DNA from: Actinophytocola gossypii
Lineage (GTDB): Bacteria; Actinomycetota; Actinomycetes; Mycobacteriales; Pseudonocardiaceae
Length of the DNA: 64,000 bases
Direction of reading: 5' to 3'
Assembly (NCBI RefSeq): GCF_025165815.1
Contig: NZ_JAFFZE010000004.1
Location: 496,001 to 560,000 of the forward strand
This document shows positions 50,930 through 60,414 of this stretch, in pieces; within the stretch, counting starts at the first letter, position 1; each line of letters starts with the position of its first letter. The notes beneath the pieces were generated by a model, which was not told where the DNA came from, made no database searches, and saw only the letters and a program-made list of their open reading frames with translations. A program made the translations under genes and the position numbers.

Positions 50930-52435
50930 TCATCCCTCTCGTTCGAGCAGCTCACGCAGGCCGACCGCGCTGACCTTGAGCGACGGGGTGCGCGGCAGCG
51001 CCTCGACCAGGTGCACGCGGACCGGCACCTGGTAGGGCGCCAGGTGTTCCCTGGCGAAGGCGATCAGGGTCTCCTCGTCCACCACCGCACCTGGCTCGAC
51101 CTCCACGGCGGCGACGGGCACCTGGCCCAGGCGCGGGTCGGGGAGTCCGACGACCCCGGCGTCCCGCACCGCCGGGTGGGTCCTGAGCGCCTCGGCCACC
51201 GCCCCGGTCGACACCTTGAACCCACCCCGGATGATCACGTCGTCGGCGCGGCCGACGATCCACAGGAACCCGTCGGCGTCGAGGCGGGCGCGGTCGGTGG
51301 TGCGAACCCAGTCCGCGCCGCGTGCGCCCAACTGGGGTGCCCTGACCTCCAGCAGGCCCACGTCGTCCGCGCCGAGCGGGGCGCCGGTCCGCTCGTCGAC
51401 GACGCGCAGGTCGACGCCCGGGTGCGCCCGGCCGACCGAGCCGCGTTTGGTGGCCGCCCAGTCCTGGTGGTCGGCGACCGTCCAGCCAGCGATGCCGCCG
51501 GCGAACTCGGTGGCGCCGTAGACGACGAGGACCGGGATGCCGTAGCGCTCCTCCCAGGCGAGTTGCTCCTCGACGCTGATCGGCGCGGTACCGACCAGCA
51601 CGCTGCGGGCGAAGGACAACCGCTCCGGCTCGACACCCGCGGCCATGACCATCCGCAGCGCGGCGGGAGGCAGCGTGATGGCTTTGGGCCGGTGCTCGGT
51701 CACCAGGGCGAGCCAGTCGTCGACCGCGAACCGTTCCAGCAGTGCGATCCGGCGCCCGGCCTGCACGTTCAGCAGGAGGGTGAAGATCCCGCTGACGTGG
51801 AGCAGCGGCGCCATGACGATGGCGGTGCTGGCACGCAGGCGCACGCCGTCGCCGCCGCGTTCGTAGTGCGCCGCGCCCGCGTAGCCGGCGTCGAAGCCCG
51901 CGTAGGTGAGTGGCACCCGTTTCGGCGGTCCGGTGGTGCCGCTGGTGAGCATGAGGATCGCCGTGCCCGGGGCGGCGTGGTCCTCGCTGTCGGTGCGGCG
52001 CAGCGGCTCGACCAGCTCGACGCCGTCCTCGTCGACCGCGATGGCGAGAGTTCCCGCCGCGGCCGCCGCGGCACGGACGCCGGGGCGGGCCCAGTCCTCG
52101 CGGTCGGCGAGCAGCACGGCGGCGGGCAGCGTGCCGATCTCCGCCGCGAGCCGGTCGTCCGGCTGCATGGCGGAGACGGTGACGAGGGTCTGACCGCGGG
52201 TGAGCAGCGACAGGACCGCGGCGACCGTGCCCGGTCGGTTGCGCATCACCATCGCGACCGGGGCCGCGGGAGCCAGACCGTGGGCGTCGATCAGCGCCTG
52301 GACGGCCTCTCCCCGCTCGCGCAGCCACCCCCAGCTGAACCACCGACCGCGGAACTGGAGGGCGTCGGCGCCCGGATCGAGCCGCATCACCTCCGCCACC
52401 CGCTCGGACATGGAGTAGCCGGTGTGCGTGGTCAC
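50930..52435 (-). CDS. AMP-forming acyl-CoA synthetase
   Basis: The protein has 501 residues. GTG 52435 overlaps the upstream stop (GTGA). Adenylation motifs: A3 LMLTSGTTGPPKRVPLT, A5 VYGATEFAGG, A7-like DRARLDADGFLWIVGRADD and A10 RTPSLKVSA with the catalytic Lys. It activates a carboxylic acid to its CoA ester, the entry reaction to the pathway. Located downstream of the importer genes in the same operon, it is the natural enzyme to trap the imported acid. Confidence 0.9.
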   Translation of the reverse strand: MTTHTGYSMSERVAEVMRLDPGADALQFRGRWFSWGWLRERGEAVQALIDAHGLAPAAPVAMVMRNRPGTVAAVLSLLTRGQTLVTVSAMQPDDRLAAEIGTLPAAVLLADREDWARPGVRAAAAAAGTLAIAVDEDGVELVEPLRRTDSEDHAAPGTAILMLTSGTTGPPKRVPLTYAGFDAGYAGAAHYERGGDGVRLRASTAIVMAPLLHVSGIFTLLLNVQAGRRIALLERFAVDDWLALVTEHRPKAITLPPAALRMVMAAGVEPERLSFARSVLVGTAPISVEEQLAWEERYGIPVLVVYGATEFAGGIAGWTVADHQDWAATKRGSVGRAHPGVDLRVVDERTGAPLGADDVGLLEVRAPQLGARGADWVRTTDRARLDADGFLWIVGRADDVIIRGGFKVSTGAVAEALRTHPAVRDAGVVGLPDPRLGQVPVAAVEVEPGAVVDEETLIAFAREHLAPYQVPVRVHLVEALPRTPSLKVSAVGLRELLEREG

Positions 52436-54510
52436 GAAGCCACCTCCTGGCCGAGCACCACCAGGGCGTCGACGGCGATCACCCGGTCGGCGGTGGCGAT
52501 GAGCGGGTTCATGTCCACTTCGGACACCCATGGTTCGCTGGCCGCGAGTCGCTGCACCGCCAGGATCGCCTCGACCAGCGACACCCGGGCCGCGGCGGTG
52601 AGGCCACGCGGATGCCGCACCAGCCGACCGTTCCAGAGCCGGTCCACCATCGCCTCGGCACGGGCCCGGTTGAACGGGACGACCGAGGTCTGCGACTCCC
52701 CCATGATCTCGGTGGTGACACCACCCGCGGCGAGCGTCACCACCGGGCCGTGCACGGGGTCGCGGGTGACGCCGAGCATCAGCTCCACACCGGACGGGAC
52801 CTGTTCGGCGACGAGGACCCGGTAACCCGCGTCCTCGCTCGGCCGGTTCCGTTCGGCGACCTCGGCCAGCCGCCGGTAGGCGGCGGCCGCCTCGTCGCCA
52901 CCACGCACGCCGAGGACCACTCCACCGACGTCCGACTTGTGCGGCAACCAGGGGGCGTCGATCTTGAGCACCACCGGGCCGGCCAGGGCGTCGGTCGCCG
53001 CGGCGGCGGACGGCGCGTCGGTCACCGCCGTCTCCCGGGGCACGGCGATGCCGTAGCGGGCGACGAGCCGGGTGGCGTCCGTTTCGGACAGACCGCGGAC
53101 CGGGCCGGTGAGGGTGGGTTCTCCTGGCTCCGGGGCGTCGGTGAGGTCGAGGAACCGCCGCGCGGACTCCGCCTCCACCAGCCTGCCGAGCACGCGGACC
53201 ATGGCGGCGCCGTCGGCGAAGCAGGTGAGGCCGCGCCCTGCCATCGCGGCGAGCACGTCGGGCTGGTGGGCCACGGCGAAGAACGGTTTGCCGGTGCCCG
53301 CCTTGGCTTCGAGCAGCATCTCGCGGTGGGCCTCGGGCAGGGTTCTGGCCACCGTGCTGTAGGCGACCAGGTCGAACTCGTCCGTCGCGCAGATCTCGTC
53401 GAGGACCGCCGCGGTGGGCCGCAGGTCGTTGACGAGGTTACCGGTGATGTCGACGGGGTTGCTCGCGGACCCGAACGAGGGCAGGTGCCCGGCTAGCCGG
53501 TCGCGCAACGTGGCGCTGGGCTCGGGCAGTTCCAGCCCGGCGTCCTCGGTGACGTCGGCCATGAGCGCGCCGCTGCCCCCGCTGCTGCTGACGATCACGA
53601 GCCGGTTGCCGCCGGCGCGGCGGCCCGCGGCGAATCCCCTGGTGACGTCGACGAGCTCGCGGATGGTCTCGACCAGGACGATGCCGTTCTGCTCACAGGC
53701 GGCGCGGAATGTCACGTAGGAACCGGCCATGGCCGCGGTGTGGCTGACCGCGGCCTTGCGGCCCCGGTCCGTGCGGCCGATCTTGAGCAGGACCACCTGT
53801 TTGCCCGCCGCCGCGGCCGCGCGCCCGGCACGCATGATCGCGTCGGCGTTCTCGACGCCCTCGACGAGCACGGCGATGACGTCGGGGACGTCGTCCGCGC
53901 TGCCCAGCAGCTCCTCGGCCAGCTCACCGGTCGACACGTCGAGCTCGTTACCGGTGGCCGCCCAGAAGCTGACGTTCGCGCCGTCGTCGCGCAGCAGGCT
54001 CGCCGTGCCGATCCCCATCGACCCGCTCTGGCTGAGCACGGCGATGTTGCCACCGTCCATCTCGAACGGGATCCTCGTGAAGGTCGCCTTCATGCCGCGC
54101 CGGAAGTTCACGAAGCCGAGGCAGTTCGGGCCGAGCAGCCGGACCCCGGTCTCCCGGACCGCGGACCGCAGTTCGTCCTGCAGCGCGCGACCGTCGCCGC
54201 CGACCTCGGCGAACCCGGACGAGAACACCACCGCGCCACGCGCGCCCGCCTCCGCGCCGTCGCGGAGGACGGCGGGGATCTGCCTGGCCGCGGCGGCGGC
54301 CAGCACGAGATCCACCTTCTCCCCCACGGCGCCGACGGCCGGGTAGGTCCGCAGGCCGCGGATGTCGTCGTACTTCGGGTTGATGGGGTAGACCGGGCCG
54401 TCGAACGTGGTCGCGAGCTGCCCGATGATCCGGCCGCCGACCGAGTCCTCCTTCGCGGAGGCGCCGACGACGGCGACGGAACGGGGGTTGAGGAAGACGT
54501 CCAAGCTCAC
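52432..54510 (-). CDS. ADP-forming (NDP-forming) acyl-CoA synthetase, fused alpha-beta
   Basis: The protein has 692 residues. A CoA-binding domain (SVAVVGASAKEDSVGGRIIG), succinyl-CoA-ligase-like domains with phospho-His257 (KAAVSHTAAMAGS) and a C-terminal ATP-grasp domain (about 470-692; VVLKIDAPWLPHKSDVGGVV, VAEQVPSGVELMLGVTRDPV) follow the Acs/ADP-forming acetyl-CoA synthetase order. It interconverts acyl-CoA and acid with ATP or GTP formation. It may recover energy from a short acid released by the pathway, or act as a second activating enzyme. The stop overlaps the next start. Confidence 0.9.
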   Translation of the reverse strand: MSLDVFLNPRSVAVVGASAKEDSVGGRIIGQLATTFDGPVYPINPKYDDIRGLRTYPAVGAVGEKVDLVLAAAAARQIPAVLRDGAEAGARGAVVFSSGFAEVGGDGRALQDELRSAVRETGVRLLGPNCLGFVNFRRGMKATFTRIPFEMDGGNIAVLSQSGSMGIGTASLLRDDGANVSFWAATGNELDVSTGELAEELLGSADDVPDVIAVLVEGVENADAIMRAGRAAAAAGKQVVLLKIGRTDRGRKAAVSHTAAMAGSYVTFRAACEQNGIVLVETIRELVDVTRGFAAGRRAGGNRLVIVSSSGGSGALMADVTEDAGLELPEPSATLRDRLAGHLPSFGSASNPVDITGNLVNDLRPTAAVLDEICATDEFDLVAYSTVARTLPEAHREMLLEAKAGTGKPFFAVAHQPDVLAAMAGRGLTCFADGAAMVRVLGRLVEAESARRFLDLTDAPEPGEPTLTGPVRGLSETDATRLVARYGIAVPRETAVTDAPSAAAATDALAGPVVLKIDAPWLPHKSDVGGVVLGVRGGDEAAAAYRRLAEVAERNRPSEDAGYRVLVAEQVPSGVELMLGVTRDPVHGPVVTLAAGGVTTEIMGESQTSVVPFNRARAEAMVDRLWNGRLVRHPRGLTAAARVSLVEAILAVQRLAASEPWVSEVDMNPLIATADRVIAVDALVVLGQEVAS

Positions 54511-54571
54511 ACCGGGGTCCGATCTGGTCGTGTGGGTCCGGTCAGCACCGCGGCACTCCCTGTGGCGCCGG

Positions 54572-56197
54572 TCATCCGGCCAGCCACAGGTAGTGCGGGC
54601 GCAGGCTCCAGTCCTCGGGGGCGAAGAAGGGCTGCTGGGTGGCCACGACCGACTCCGAGGCGGCGGCGATCCGGGACCGCAGGCTCAGCGGGAAGATCAC
54701 GCCGCGCTCGATCACCTCGGCCTGCAGCTCCCGCATCACCGGCGCGCGCTCGGCGCCGGAGAGCGTCAACGAGTCCAGGTACCGCTGTTCCAGATCGCCG
54801 AGGTCGGTCAAGCCGAACGGGTTGAACGGGCTGTTGTTGGATACCGAGCGCGTCCACCACTGGTCCATGTCGACGGCGGTGGGAATGAGATAGGCCGCCG
54901 GGCTCTCCCCGTTGCGCTGCGCGGCACTGTACTCCGACGGCGGGAGCTCGACGATGTTCATCTCGATGCCGCCGGCGGCCAGCATCTGCTGGATCGCCAC
55001 GACCGCCGTGGCGATGGAGGTCGTGCTCGGCATGTCGAAGGAGAAACCGTTCTCGTAGCCGGCCTCGGCCAGCAACGTCTTGGCCCGCTCGACGTTCAGC
55101 GCGCGGTCGTCGAGCGACTCGTCATGCCACTCGGTCGTGGGTGAGGCGAACCCGCCTGCCGGCAGGCCGCTGTCGCCGAGGACGGAGGCGTTGAACCCCT
55201 CGCGGTCGAGCAGCAGGCCGATCGCCTTCCGGACCCGCTCGTCGGCGAAGGCGGGCACCACTGTGCCCTCCCGGTCGAGGATGGCGAGGGACGTCGCGAT
55301 CGTGAGGTCGGAGAAGACACGGGTGCCCGCCGTCTCGACCGACGCCTTGTTGGCGTCCGGCACGTAGCTCATCACGTCGATCTGGCCGCTGGTGAACGCG
55401 TTGAGCCGGGCGGTCGGGTCGGTGAGGATGCTGATCTCGACGGTCTCCACCCTGACCGCGTCGGGGTTCCAGTAGTCGGGATTGGCGGTGTAGACCTGCT
55501 TCGACCCTTCGACGAAGCCCGCGGCGTCCCAGCGCCAGCCCCCGGAGCCAGCTGGTTGCCTGGCGAGGTCCGTGCCCTCCTGGATCGCCGTGGGGCTGAC
55601 CATCATGCCCGCCGGCGTGGCCATGTTGTAGTAGAAGTTCGGGTAGGGCCGGGTGAACTCGACGACGGCGACGTACTCACTCTCCACGGTCACCGACTCG
55701 ATCAGCGAGTACATGTTGGCGTTGGGGCTGGTCGTGGTCTGCGCCGCGCGCTCCAGGTTGACCTTCACCGCGGCGGCGTCGAACGGCGTGCCGTCGTGGA
55801 ACACGACGTCGTCGCGCAGCGTCAGGCGGACGCTGTTGTCGCTCGGTTCGTCCCACTCGGTCACCAGCCATGGCACTGGCTGGTTGTCGGCGTCGATCTG
55901 GAACAGCGGGTCGTAGACCGCGTGCAGGTTCTGCCCCTGGATGAGGGAGACCGCGACCGGGTCGAACGAGGTGTTGGAGATCCAGGAGCCGACGCGCAGC
56001 GTGCCAGTTGGCTCGGCGGGCGCGCCGTCGGTGCGCACCATCTGCTCGAGGGACCCGCGACTGGTGTGTTCGAGCGGGTTGCTGCCGCCCGCGGCGCCGC
56101 CTCCGCCGCCACCACCGCCGCAGGCGGTCGCGACCAGTGCCACGGCCGTGACGAGTGCGCCGATGCCGGCGGCGCGCCGGGTGACCCGAGTACGCAT
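54572..56197 (-). CDS. family-5 peptide-type substrate-binding lipoprotein
   Basis: The protein has 541 residues with ATG 56197 behind AGAGGACC. A lipoprotein signal with Cys26 (LVATACGGGGGGG) is followed by an SBP_bac_5 fold: FDPVAVSLIQGQNLHAVYDP, VRLTLRDDVVFHDGTPFDAA, TANPDYWNPDAVRVETVEIS and VRKAIGLLLDREGFNASVLG. Such proteins bind peptides, but also bile acids, opines, sugars or nickel. The enzymes in the same operon act on CoA esters, so the ligand may be a carboxylate or conjugate rather than a peptide (inference). It lies after both ATPase genes rather than before the permeases. Confidence 0.93.
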   Translation of the reverse strand: MRTRVTRRAAGIGALVTAVALVATACGGGGGGGGAAGGSNPLEHTSRGSLEQMVRTDGAPAEPTGTLRVGSWISNTSFDPVAVSLIQGQNLHAVYDPLFQIDADNQPVPWLVTEWDEPSDNSVRLTLRDDVVFHDGTPFDAAAVKVNLERAAQTTTSPNANMYSLIESVTVESEYVAVVEFTRPYPNFYYNMATPAGMMVSPTAIQEGTDLARQPAGSGGWRWDAAGFVEGSKQVYTANPDYWNPDAVRVETVEISILTDPTARLNAFTSGQIDVMSYVPDANKASVETAGTRVFSDLTIATSLAILDREGTVVPAFADERVRKAIGLLLDREGFNASVLGDSGLPAGGFASPTTEWHDESLDDRALNVERAKTLLAEAGYENGFSFDMPSTTSIATAVVAIQQMLAAGGIEMNIVELPPSEYSAAQRNGESPAAYLIPTAVDMDQWWTRSVSNNSPFNPFGLTDLGDLEQRYLDSLTLSGAERAPVMRELQAEVIERGVIFPLSLRSRIAAASESVVATQQPFFAPEDWSLRPHYLWLAG

Positions 56198-56238
56198 GTG
56201 GGTCCTCTCGTGATCGGGGACATCGCTGTCCCGTGCAG

Positions 56239-57285
56239 TCAGGGGGTGTCGGTAAGCGCGTGACAGGCGGCCGCACCACCGCCGGGCACCGGCGCCCGCT
56301 CGGGGAAGTCCGCCGCGCACTCGACCCTCCGGTGTGGACAGCGGGGGAAGAACGGGCAGCCGCCGTCGGTCGGCGCGACACCGAGGTCGGGCAGCTGGGC
56401 CAGCAGGTCCGCGGGCTGGCGCACCCGCGACCGGGTGTGTCGGCGGGTGTGAGCGGTGAGGTCGGGGACGGCGTCGAAGAGCCGTCGGGTGTAGGGGTGG
56501 CGCGGCGAGCCGCACACGCGGTCGGCCGGGCCGACCTCCATCACCCGACCGCGGTAGAGCACCGCCACGTCGTGGCTCGCGTGCCGGACGACCGACAGGT
56601 CGTGGGCGATGAACAGGTAGGAGATGCCCCGCTCGCGCTGGATCTCCGCGAGCAGGTTGATGATCTGGCCCTGGACGGAGACGTCGAGTGCGCTGACGGG
56701 TTCGTCCAGGACGACCAGTTCCGGCTCGACGGCGAGCGCCTTGGCGATCGCGACGCGCTGGCGCTGCCCGCCGGACAGTTCGTAGGGGTAGCGAGTGAGC
56801 TGTTGTGTGCTCAGCCCCACCATGTCGATGAGCTCCCGCACGCGGGTCTCCCGTGCGGAGCGTTCGAGGCTGAAGTGGATGCGCAGTGGTTCGGCGAGGA
56901 TCTGCCGCACGTCCTGCTGCGGGTCGAGGGAGCCGAGCGGGTCCTGGAACACCGCCTGCACGGCGCGGCGGTAGGCCGCGGGCGGACTCCCCCGGAACTC
57001 GTCGACGCGGAAGCCCGCGGCGGTGATGGTGCCGCCCGCCGGCTCGATCAGCCGCAACACGGCCCGCCCGATGGTGGTCTTGCCGGAGCCGGACTCCCCG
57101 ACGAGCCCGAGGGTCCGGCCACGCCGCACGGTGAGGCTCGCGCCCGCGACCGCGTTGACGACCGATCGGGCTGCCCACGGTCGCGGCCTGCCGCCGCGGA
57201 ACGTCACCGACAGGTCCGCGATCTCGAGCACGGTGTCGTGCGCGGTGTTCACATCGGCCATTGTGGACACGTCGACTCCGTTCAC
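56239..57285 (-). CDS. peptide-type ABC importer ATPase (DppF-like)
   Basis: The protein has 348 residues. GTG 57285 overlaps the upstream stop by 4 bases (an ATG at 57261 is also possible). Walker A GESGSGKT (63-70), Q-loop [16 protein letters not shown], signature LSGGQRQRVAIAKAL and Walker B LVVLDEPVSALDVS, followed by the oligopeptide-ABC C-terminal motif with Cys-rich GGCPFFPRCPHRRVECA typical of DppD/F. It energises import together with the fused ATPase. Confidence 0.94.
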   Translation of the reverse strand: MNGVDVSTMADVNTAHDTVLEIADLSVTFRGGRPRPWAARSVVNAVAGASLTVRRGRTLGLVGESGSGKTTIGRAVLRLIEPAGGTITAAGFRVDEFRGSPPAAYRRAVQAVFQDPLGSLDPQQDVRQILAEPLRIHFSLERSARETRVRELIDMVGLSTQQLTRYPYELSGGQRQRVAIAKALAVEPELVVLDEPVSALDVSVQGQIINLLAEIQRERGISYLFIAHDLSVVRHASHDVAVLYRGRVMEVGPADRVCGSPRHPYTRRLFDAVPDLTAHTRRHTRSRVRQPADLLAQLPDLGVAPTDGGCPFFPRCPHRRVECAADFPERAPVPGGGAAACHALTDTP

Positions 57286-59264
57286 GGCCGACCCGCCTCT
57301 ACGTGGCTGTCCGCGTGCTCCCGCACCGGTTCGGTCCCCGGCCCGTGGTCGCCGAGGCCGGGCAGGTCCAGTTCGCCGGAGCGCACGCAGCGCACCCCGC
57401 GGGTGCGGTCCGGCAGGAGGACGAGGGGCACCGGCTCGCCGCCGCAGGCGTCCACGGCGAAGGGGCACCGGTCGGCGAAGTGGCACCCGTCCGGCCAGTC
57501 CGCGGGCTGGGGCACCACGCCGGGGATCGAGGCGAGCGGTCCGGTCGCGAGCTCGTTGCGCGGCACCGAGTCCAGCAGGCCCTGGGTGTAGGGGTGGCGC
57601 GGCCGGGTGAAGACCTCCGACACGGGCCCCGTCTCGACGAGCTGGCCCGCGTACATCACCGCGACGGAGTCCGCGACCTCGGCCACGACACCGAGATCGT
57701 GGGTGATCAGCAGCACCGCCATGCCCCGTTCGTCGCGCAGCGAGACGAGCAGGTCGAGCACCTGCTGCTGCACCGTCACGTCCAGCGCCGTGGTGGGCTC
57801 GTCGGCGACGAGCACGTCGGGGTCGCAGGACAGCGCCATCGCGATCATCACGCGTTGCGCCATACCGCCGGAGAACTGGAACGGGTAGTCGGCCAGGCGT
57901 TCGGCCGCCCTCGGAATGCCCACCCGTTCGAACAGCTCGACGGCGATCCGGTCGGCCTCCGCGCGCGACACGTCGCGGTGGGCCGTGATCGCCTCGCGCA
58001 TCTGGTTGCCGACCGTGAACGTGGGGTTGAGGCTGCCGAGCGGGTCCTGGAACACGACGCCGACCCGGTTGCCGCGGATCGATCGCATACCGGCGAAGTC
58101 GAGCCCGCTGATCTCGTCGTCGCCGATCCGGATGCTCGCGGCGGTGACGGTGCCGGGATGGGACACCAGGCCCAGCATGGACATCGCGGTGACGCTCTTG
58201 CCGCTGCCGGACTCGCCGACCAGGCACAGCACCTCGCCCCGGTGCAGGCGCAGGCTGACGTCCCGCACGACCGTCACCCGCCCGGCGTCCTGGTGCGGGA
58301 ACGACACGCTCAGGCCCTCCACCTCCAGCGCCACCGGCCGATCGGGCTCGCCCGGCTCGACTACCGGTTCGCCCTGGCCGCGCGGCGCCGGGTGCACGAC
58401 GTTGAGGCCGAGGCGGCCCACCGCGATCTCGCGGCTGAACAGGTCGCGCAGCCCCTCCCCGATCTGGTTGACGCCCAGCACCGTCAGGAAGATCGCCACC
58501 CCGGGCGGTATGACGAAGAAGAAGTTCTCCCGGATGGTGTGCTGGGCGTCCGAGAGCATCGACCCCCAGCTCGCCGTCGGCTGTGGGACACCCAGCCCCA
58601 GGTAGGACAGCGTGGCCTCGGCGACGATCGCCGTGGCGAACATCAGCGTGGCCTGGACGATGACCGGCGGCGCGATGTTGCGGAGGATGTGCCCGAACAG
58701 GATCTTCGGGCCGCTGACGCCCGAGACCTTGAGCCCGTCGACGTAGAGCTCCTCCTTCGCCGACAGCACCTCGCCGCGTACGAGCCGCAGCACCGACATC
58801 GCGTAGACGACCCCGACGACCGCCATGGCGTTGGCCAGACCCGGCCCGATCGCGGCGATCACGGCGATCGCGAGCACGAGGAACGGCACCGACATCACAC
58901 CGTCGACCACGCGCATGACGATCTTGTCGAACCAGCCGGAGACGTAGCCGGCGACGAGGCCGAGCGGCACGCCGAGCGCGAGCGCGATCGCCACCGCCTC
59001 GACGGCGGCGAGGAGCGCGACCTGACCGCCGTACAGCACGCGGGTGAGGACGTCGCGCCCGTACCGGTCCGCGCCGAGCCAGTGCTCCGCCGACGGCGCC
59101 GCCATGCTGTCGCCGAAGACCCCGACGTTCGGGTCGAAGTCGGTCAGCAGCGGCGCGCACACCGACGCGAGCGCGATGAGCAGGACTATCCCGCTCCAGA
59201 CCAGCATGCCGCGCTGGCGCAGCGCGCGAGCGACGAACCGGCTCCGCCCGGCCGCCGCGCTCAT
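57282..59264 (-). CDS. fused ABC permease-ATPase (DppC-DppD fusion)
   Basis: The protein has 660 residues. Residues about 1-285 are a DppC-type permease ([23 protein letters not shown] loop [20 protein letters not shown]). A short Pro/Glu-rich linker (about 290-310) leads to a complete ATPase: Walker A GESGSGKS (350-357), [16 protein letters not shown], signature [15 protein letters not shown], Walker [15 protein letters not shown] and a Cys-containing C-terminus ([16 protein letters not shown]). Permease-ATPase fusions of this type are known in actinobacteria. ATG overlaps the DppB-like stop by 4 bases. There is no sign of a frameshift. Confidence 0.93.
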   Translation of the reverse strand: MSAAAGRSRFVARALRQRGMLVWSGIVLLIALASVCAPLLTDFDPNVGVFGDSMAAPSAEHWLGADRYGRDVLTRVLYGGQVALLAAVEAVAIALALGVPLGLVAGYVSGWFDKIVMRVVDGVMSVPFLVLAIAVIAAIGPGLANAMAVVGVVYAMSVLRLVRGEVLSAKEELYVDGLKVSGVSGPKILFGHILRNIAPPVIVQATLMFATAIVAEATLSYLGLGVPQPTASWGSMLSDAQHTIRENFFFVIPPGVAIFLTVLGVNQIGEGLRDLFSREIAVGRLGLNVVHPAPRGQGEPVVEPGEPDRPVALEVEGLSVSFPHQDAGRVTVVRDVSLRLHRGEVLCLVGESGSGKSVTAMSMLGLVSHPGTVTAASIRIGDDEISGLDFAGMRSIRGNRVGVVFQDPLGSLNPTFTVGNQMREAITAHRDVSRAEADRIAVELFERVGIPRAAERLADYPFQFSGGMAQRVMIAMALSCDPDVLVADEPTTALDVTVQQQVLDLLVSLRDERGMAVLLITHDLGVVAEVADSVAVMYAGQLVETGPVSEVFTRPRHPYTQGLLDSVPRNELATGPLASIPGVVPQPADWPDGCHFADRCPFAVDACGGEPVPLVLLPDRTRGVRCVRSGELDLPGLGDHGPGTEPVREHADSHVEAGRP

Positions 59265-60202
59265 GCGGTCCTCACCTTCGGGTTCAGCCAGGTGTAGGAG
59301 AGGTCGACGAGCAGGTTCACGACGACGACCACGACGACTGCGAACAGCACGACCGCCTGGATGATGTAGGGGTCGTACCGGAGCACGGCGTCGATCGTCA
59401 GCGACCCCAGCCCGGGCAGCGCGAACAGGCGCTCGATCACGATCGCCCCGCCCAGCAGCTGCGCCACCTGGAACGACACCGACGTCACCACCGGCGACGC
59501 GGCGTTGCGGGCCGCGTGCTTGAGCACCACCCGCCGGCGTGACAGCCCCTTGCTGAGCGCGGTGCGCGTGTAGTCCCGCTGCAGCGCGATGACCATGCTC
59601 GACCTGGCCTGCCGCGACAGCGCCGCGGCCACACCCAGCCCGAGCGCGAAGGACGGCAGCACCAGCGACCGCAACCAGCCACCGGGGCTCTCCGCCAGCG
59701 AGGTGTAGCCGGTGGCCGGGAACCAGCCGAGCTGAAGCGCGAAGACGTAGATGACGAGCATCCCGACGAAGAAGCTCGGCGCCGCCTGCCCCGCGGTCGA
59801 CACCATGATGATGCCGCGGTCGGTCCGGCTGCCCGCGGTAGTCGCGGCGAGCACCCCCATGCCGACGCCCAGGATCACGCCGATCAGCAGCCCCCCGACC
59901 GCCAGTGACAGCGTCACCGGCAGAGCGCCCGTGAAGAGGTCGGTGACCTCGGCCCTGGTGTAGAGCGACTGCCCGAGGTCGCCCTGGAACAGCCCGCTCA
60001 ACCAGCTCCAGTACTGCTCGAACGCCGGCCGGTCGAGCCCGAGGTCCGTGCGCAGCGCGTCGACCTGCTCCTGAGTGGCGTTCCCACCCAGGATGATCTC
60101 GGCGGGGTCCACGTTGGAGGCCAGCGACAGGAAGAAGGTGGCACTCACGACGACGAGCACGAGCGGAACGGCGGCGAGCAGTCTCCTCACTACGGTGTGC
60201 AT
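59261..60202 (-). CDS. peptide-type ABC importer permease (DppB-like)
   Basis: The protein has 313 residues. ATG 60202 is chosen because AAGGAG precedes it by 5 bases; the open frame upstream covers the promoter. Six membrane helices, the N-terminal LRTDLGLDRPAFEQYWSWLS, and the EAA loop ALSKGLSRRRVVLKHAARNA are typical of DppB/OppB. First gene of an eight-gene reverse operon (importer, two CoA synthetases, two acyl-CoA dehydrogenase subunits) reaching 48803, with all gaps below 65 bp. Confidence 0.94.
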   Translation of the reverse strand: MHTVVRRLLAAVPLVLVVVSATFFLSLASNVDPAEIILGGNATQEQVDALRTDLGLDRPAFEQYWSWLSGLFQGDLGQSLYTRAEVTDLFTGALPVTLSLAVGGLLIGVILGVGMGVLAATTAGSRTDRGIIMVSTAGQAAPSFFVGMLVIYVFALQLGWFPATGYTSLAESPGGWLRSLVLPSFALGLGVAAALSRQARSSMVIALQRDYTRTALSKGLSRRRVVLKHAARNAASPVVTSVSFQVAQLLGGAIVIERLFALPGLGSLTIDAVLRYDPYIIQAVVLFAVVVVVVVNLLVDLSYTWLNPKVRTA

Positions 60203-60292
60203 CGAGCTCCTTCGGCCAGGCTGATCATCGCCCCACCTCGACGAGCTCGCATGTAACGTGGAGCACGCCGAGACGTGGCCCATTCTGTGTTG

Positions 60293-60304
60293 TACCGTTC
60301 AGTC
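60293..60304. promoter_or_regulatory. TetR-type element 5 (TACCGTTCAGTC)
   Basis: It matches the island-wide TACCG-NN-CRGTM element and is preceded by TG like most other copies. It is about 90 bp upstream of the DppB-like ATG, a place where a repressor could block the long operon. Confidence 0.6.
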
Positions 60305-60402
60305 AGTCAAGACATCGTCGCCATGGATGCTCCCCGCTGGACAGAAGCTGCTGCTCAGGGCGATACACTCTACTCATATCTTAAAATGGATCGGCGAGAA
60401 TG

Positions 60403-60414
60403 TACCGTTCAGTC
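60403..60414. promoter_or_regulatory. TetR-type element 6 (TACCGTTCAGTC)
   Basis: Identical to element 5 over 14 bases including the leading TG. The following GGT makes it more palindromic (ACCG-TTCAGT-CGGT). The two copies 110 bp apart could allow cooperative binding or looping (inference). Confidence 0.6.

Noticed and set aside
37437-60202. A polyketide or nonribosomal peptide biosynthetic cluster
   Set aside because: A thiolase, CoA synthetases and acyl-CoA dehydrogenases could suggest one, but no ketosynthase, acyl carrier protein, condensation or adenylation-thiolation module is visible. Gene content and regulation fit beta-oxidation.
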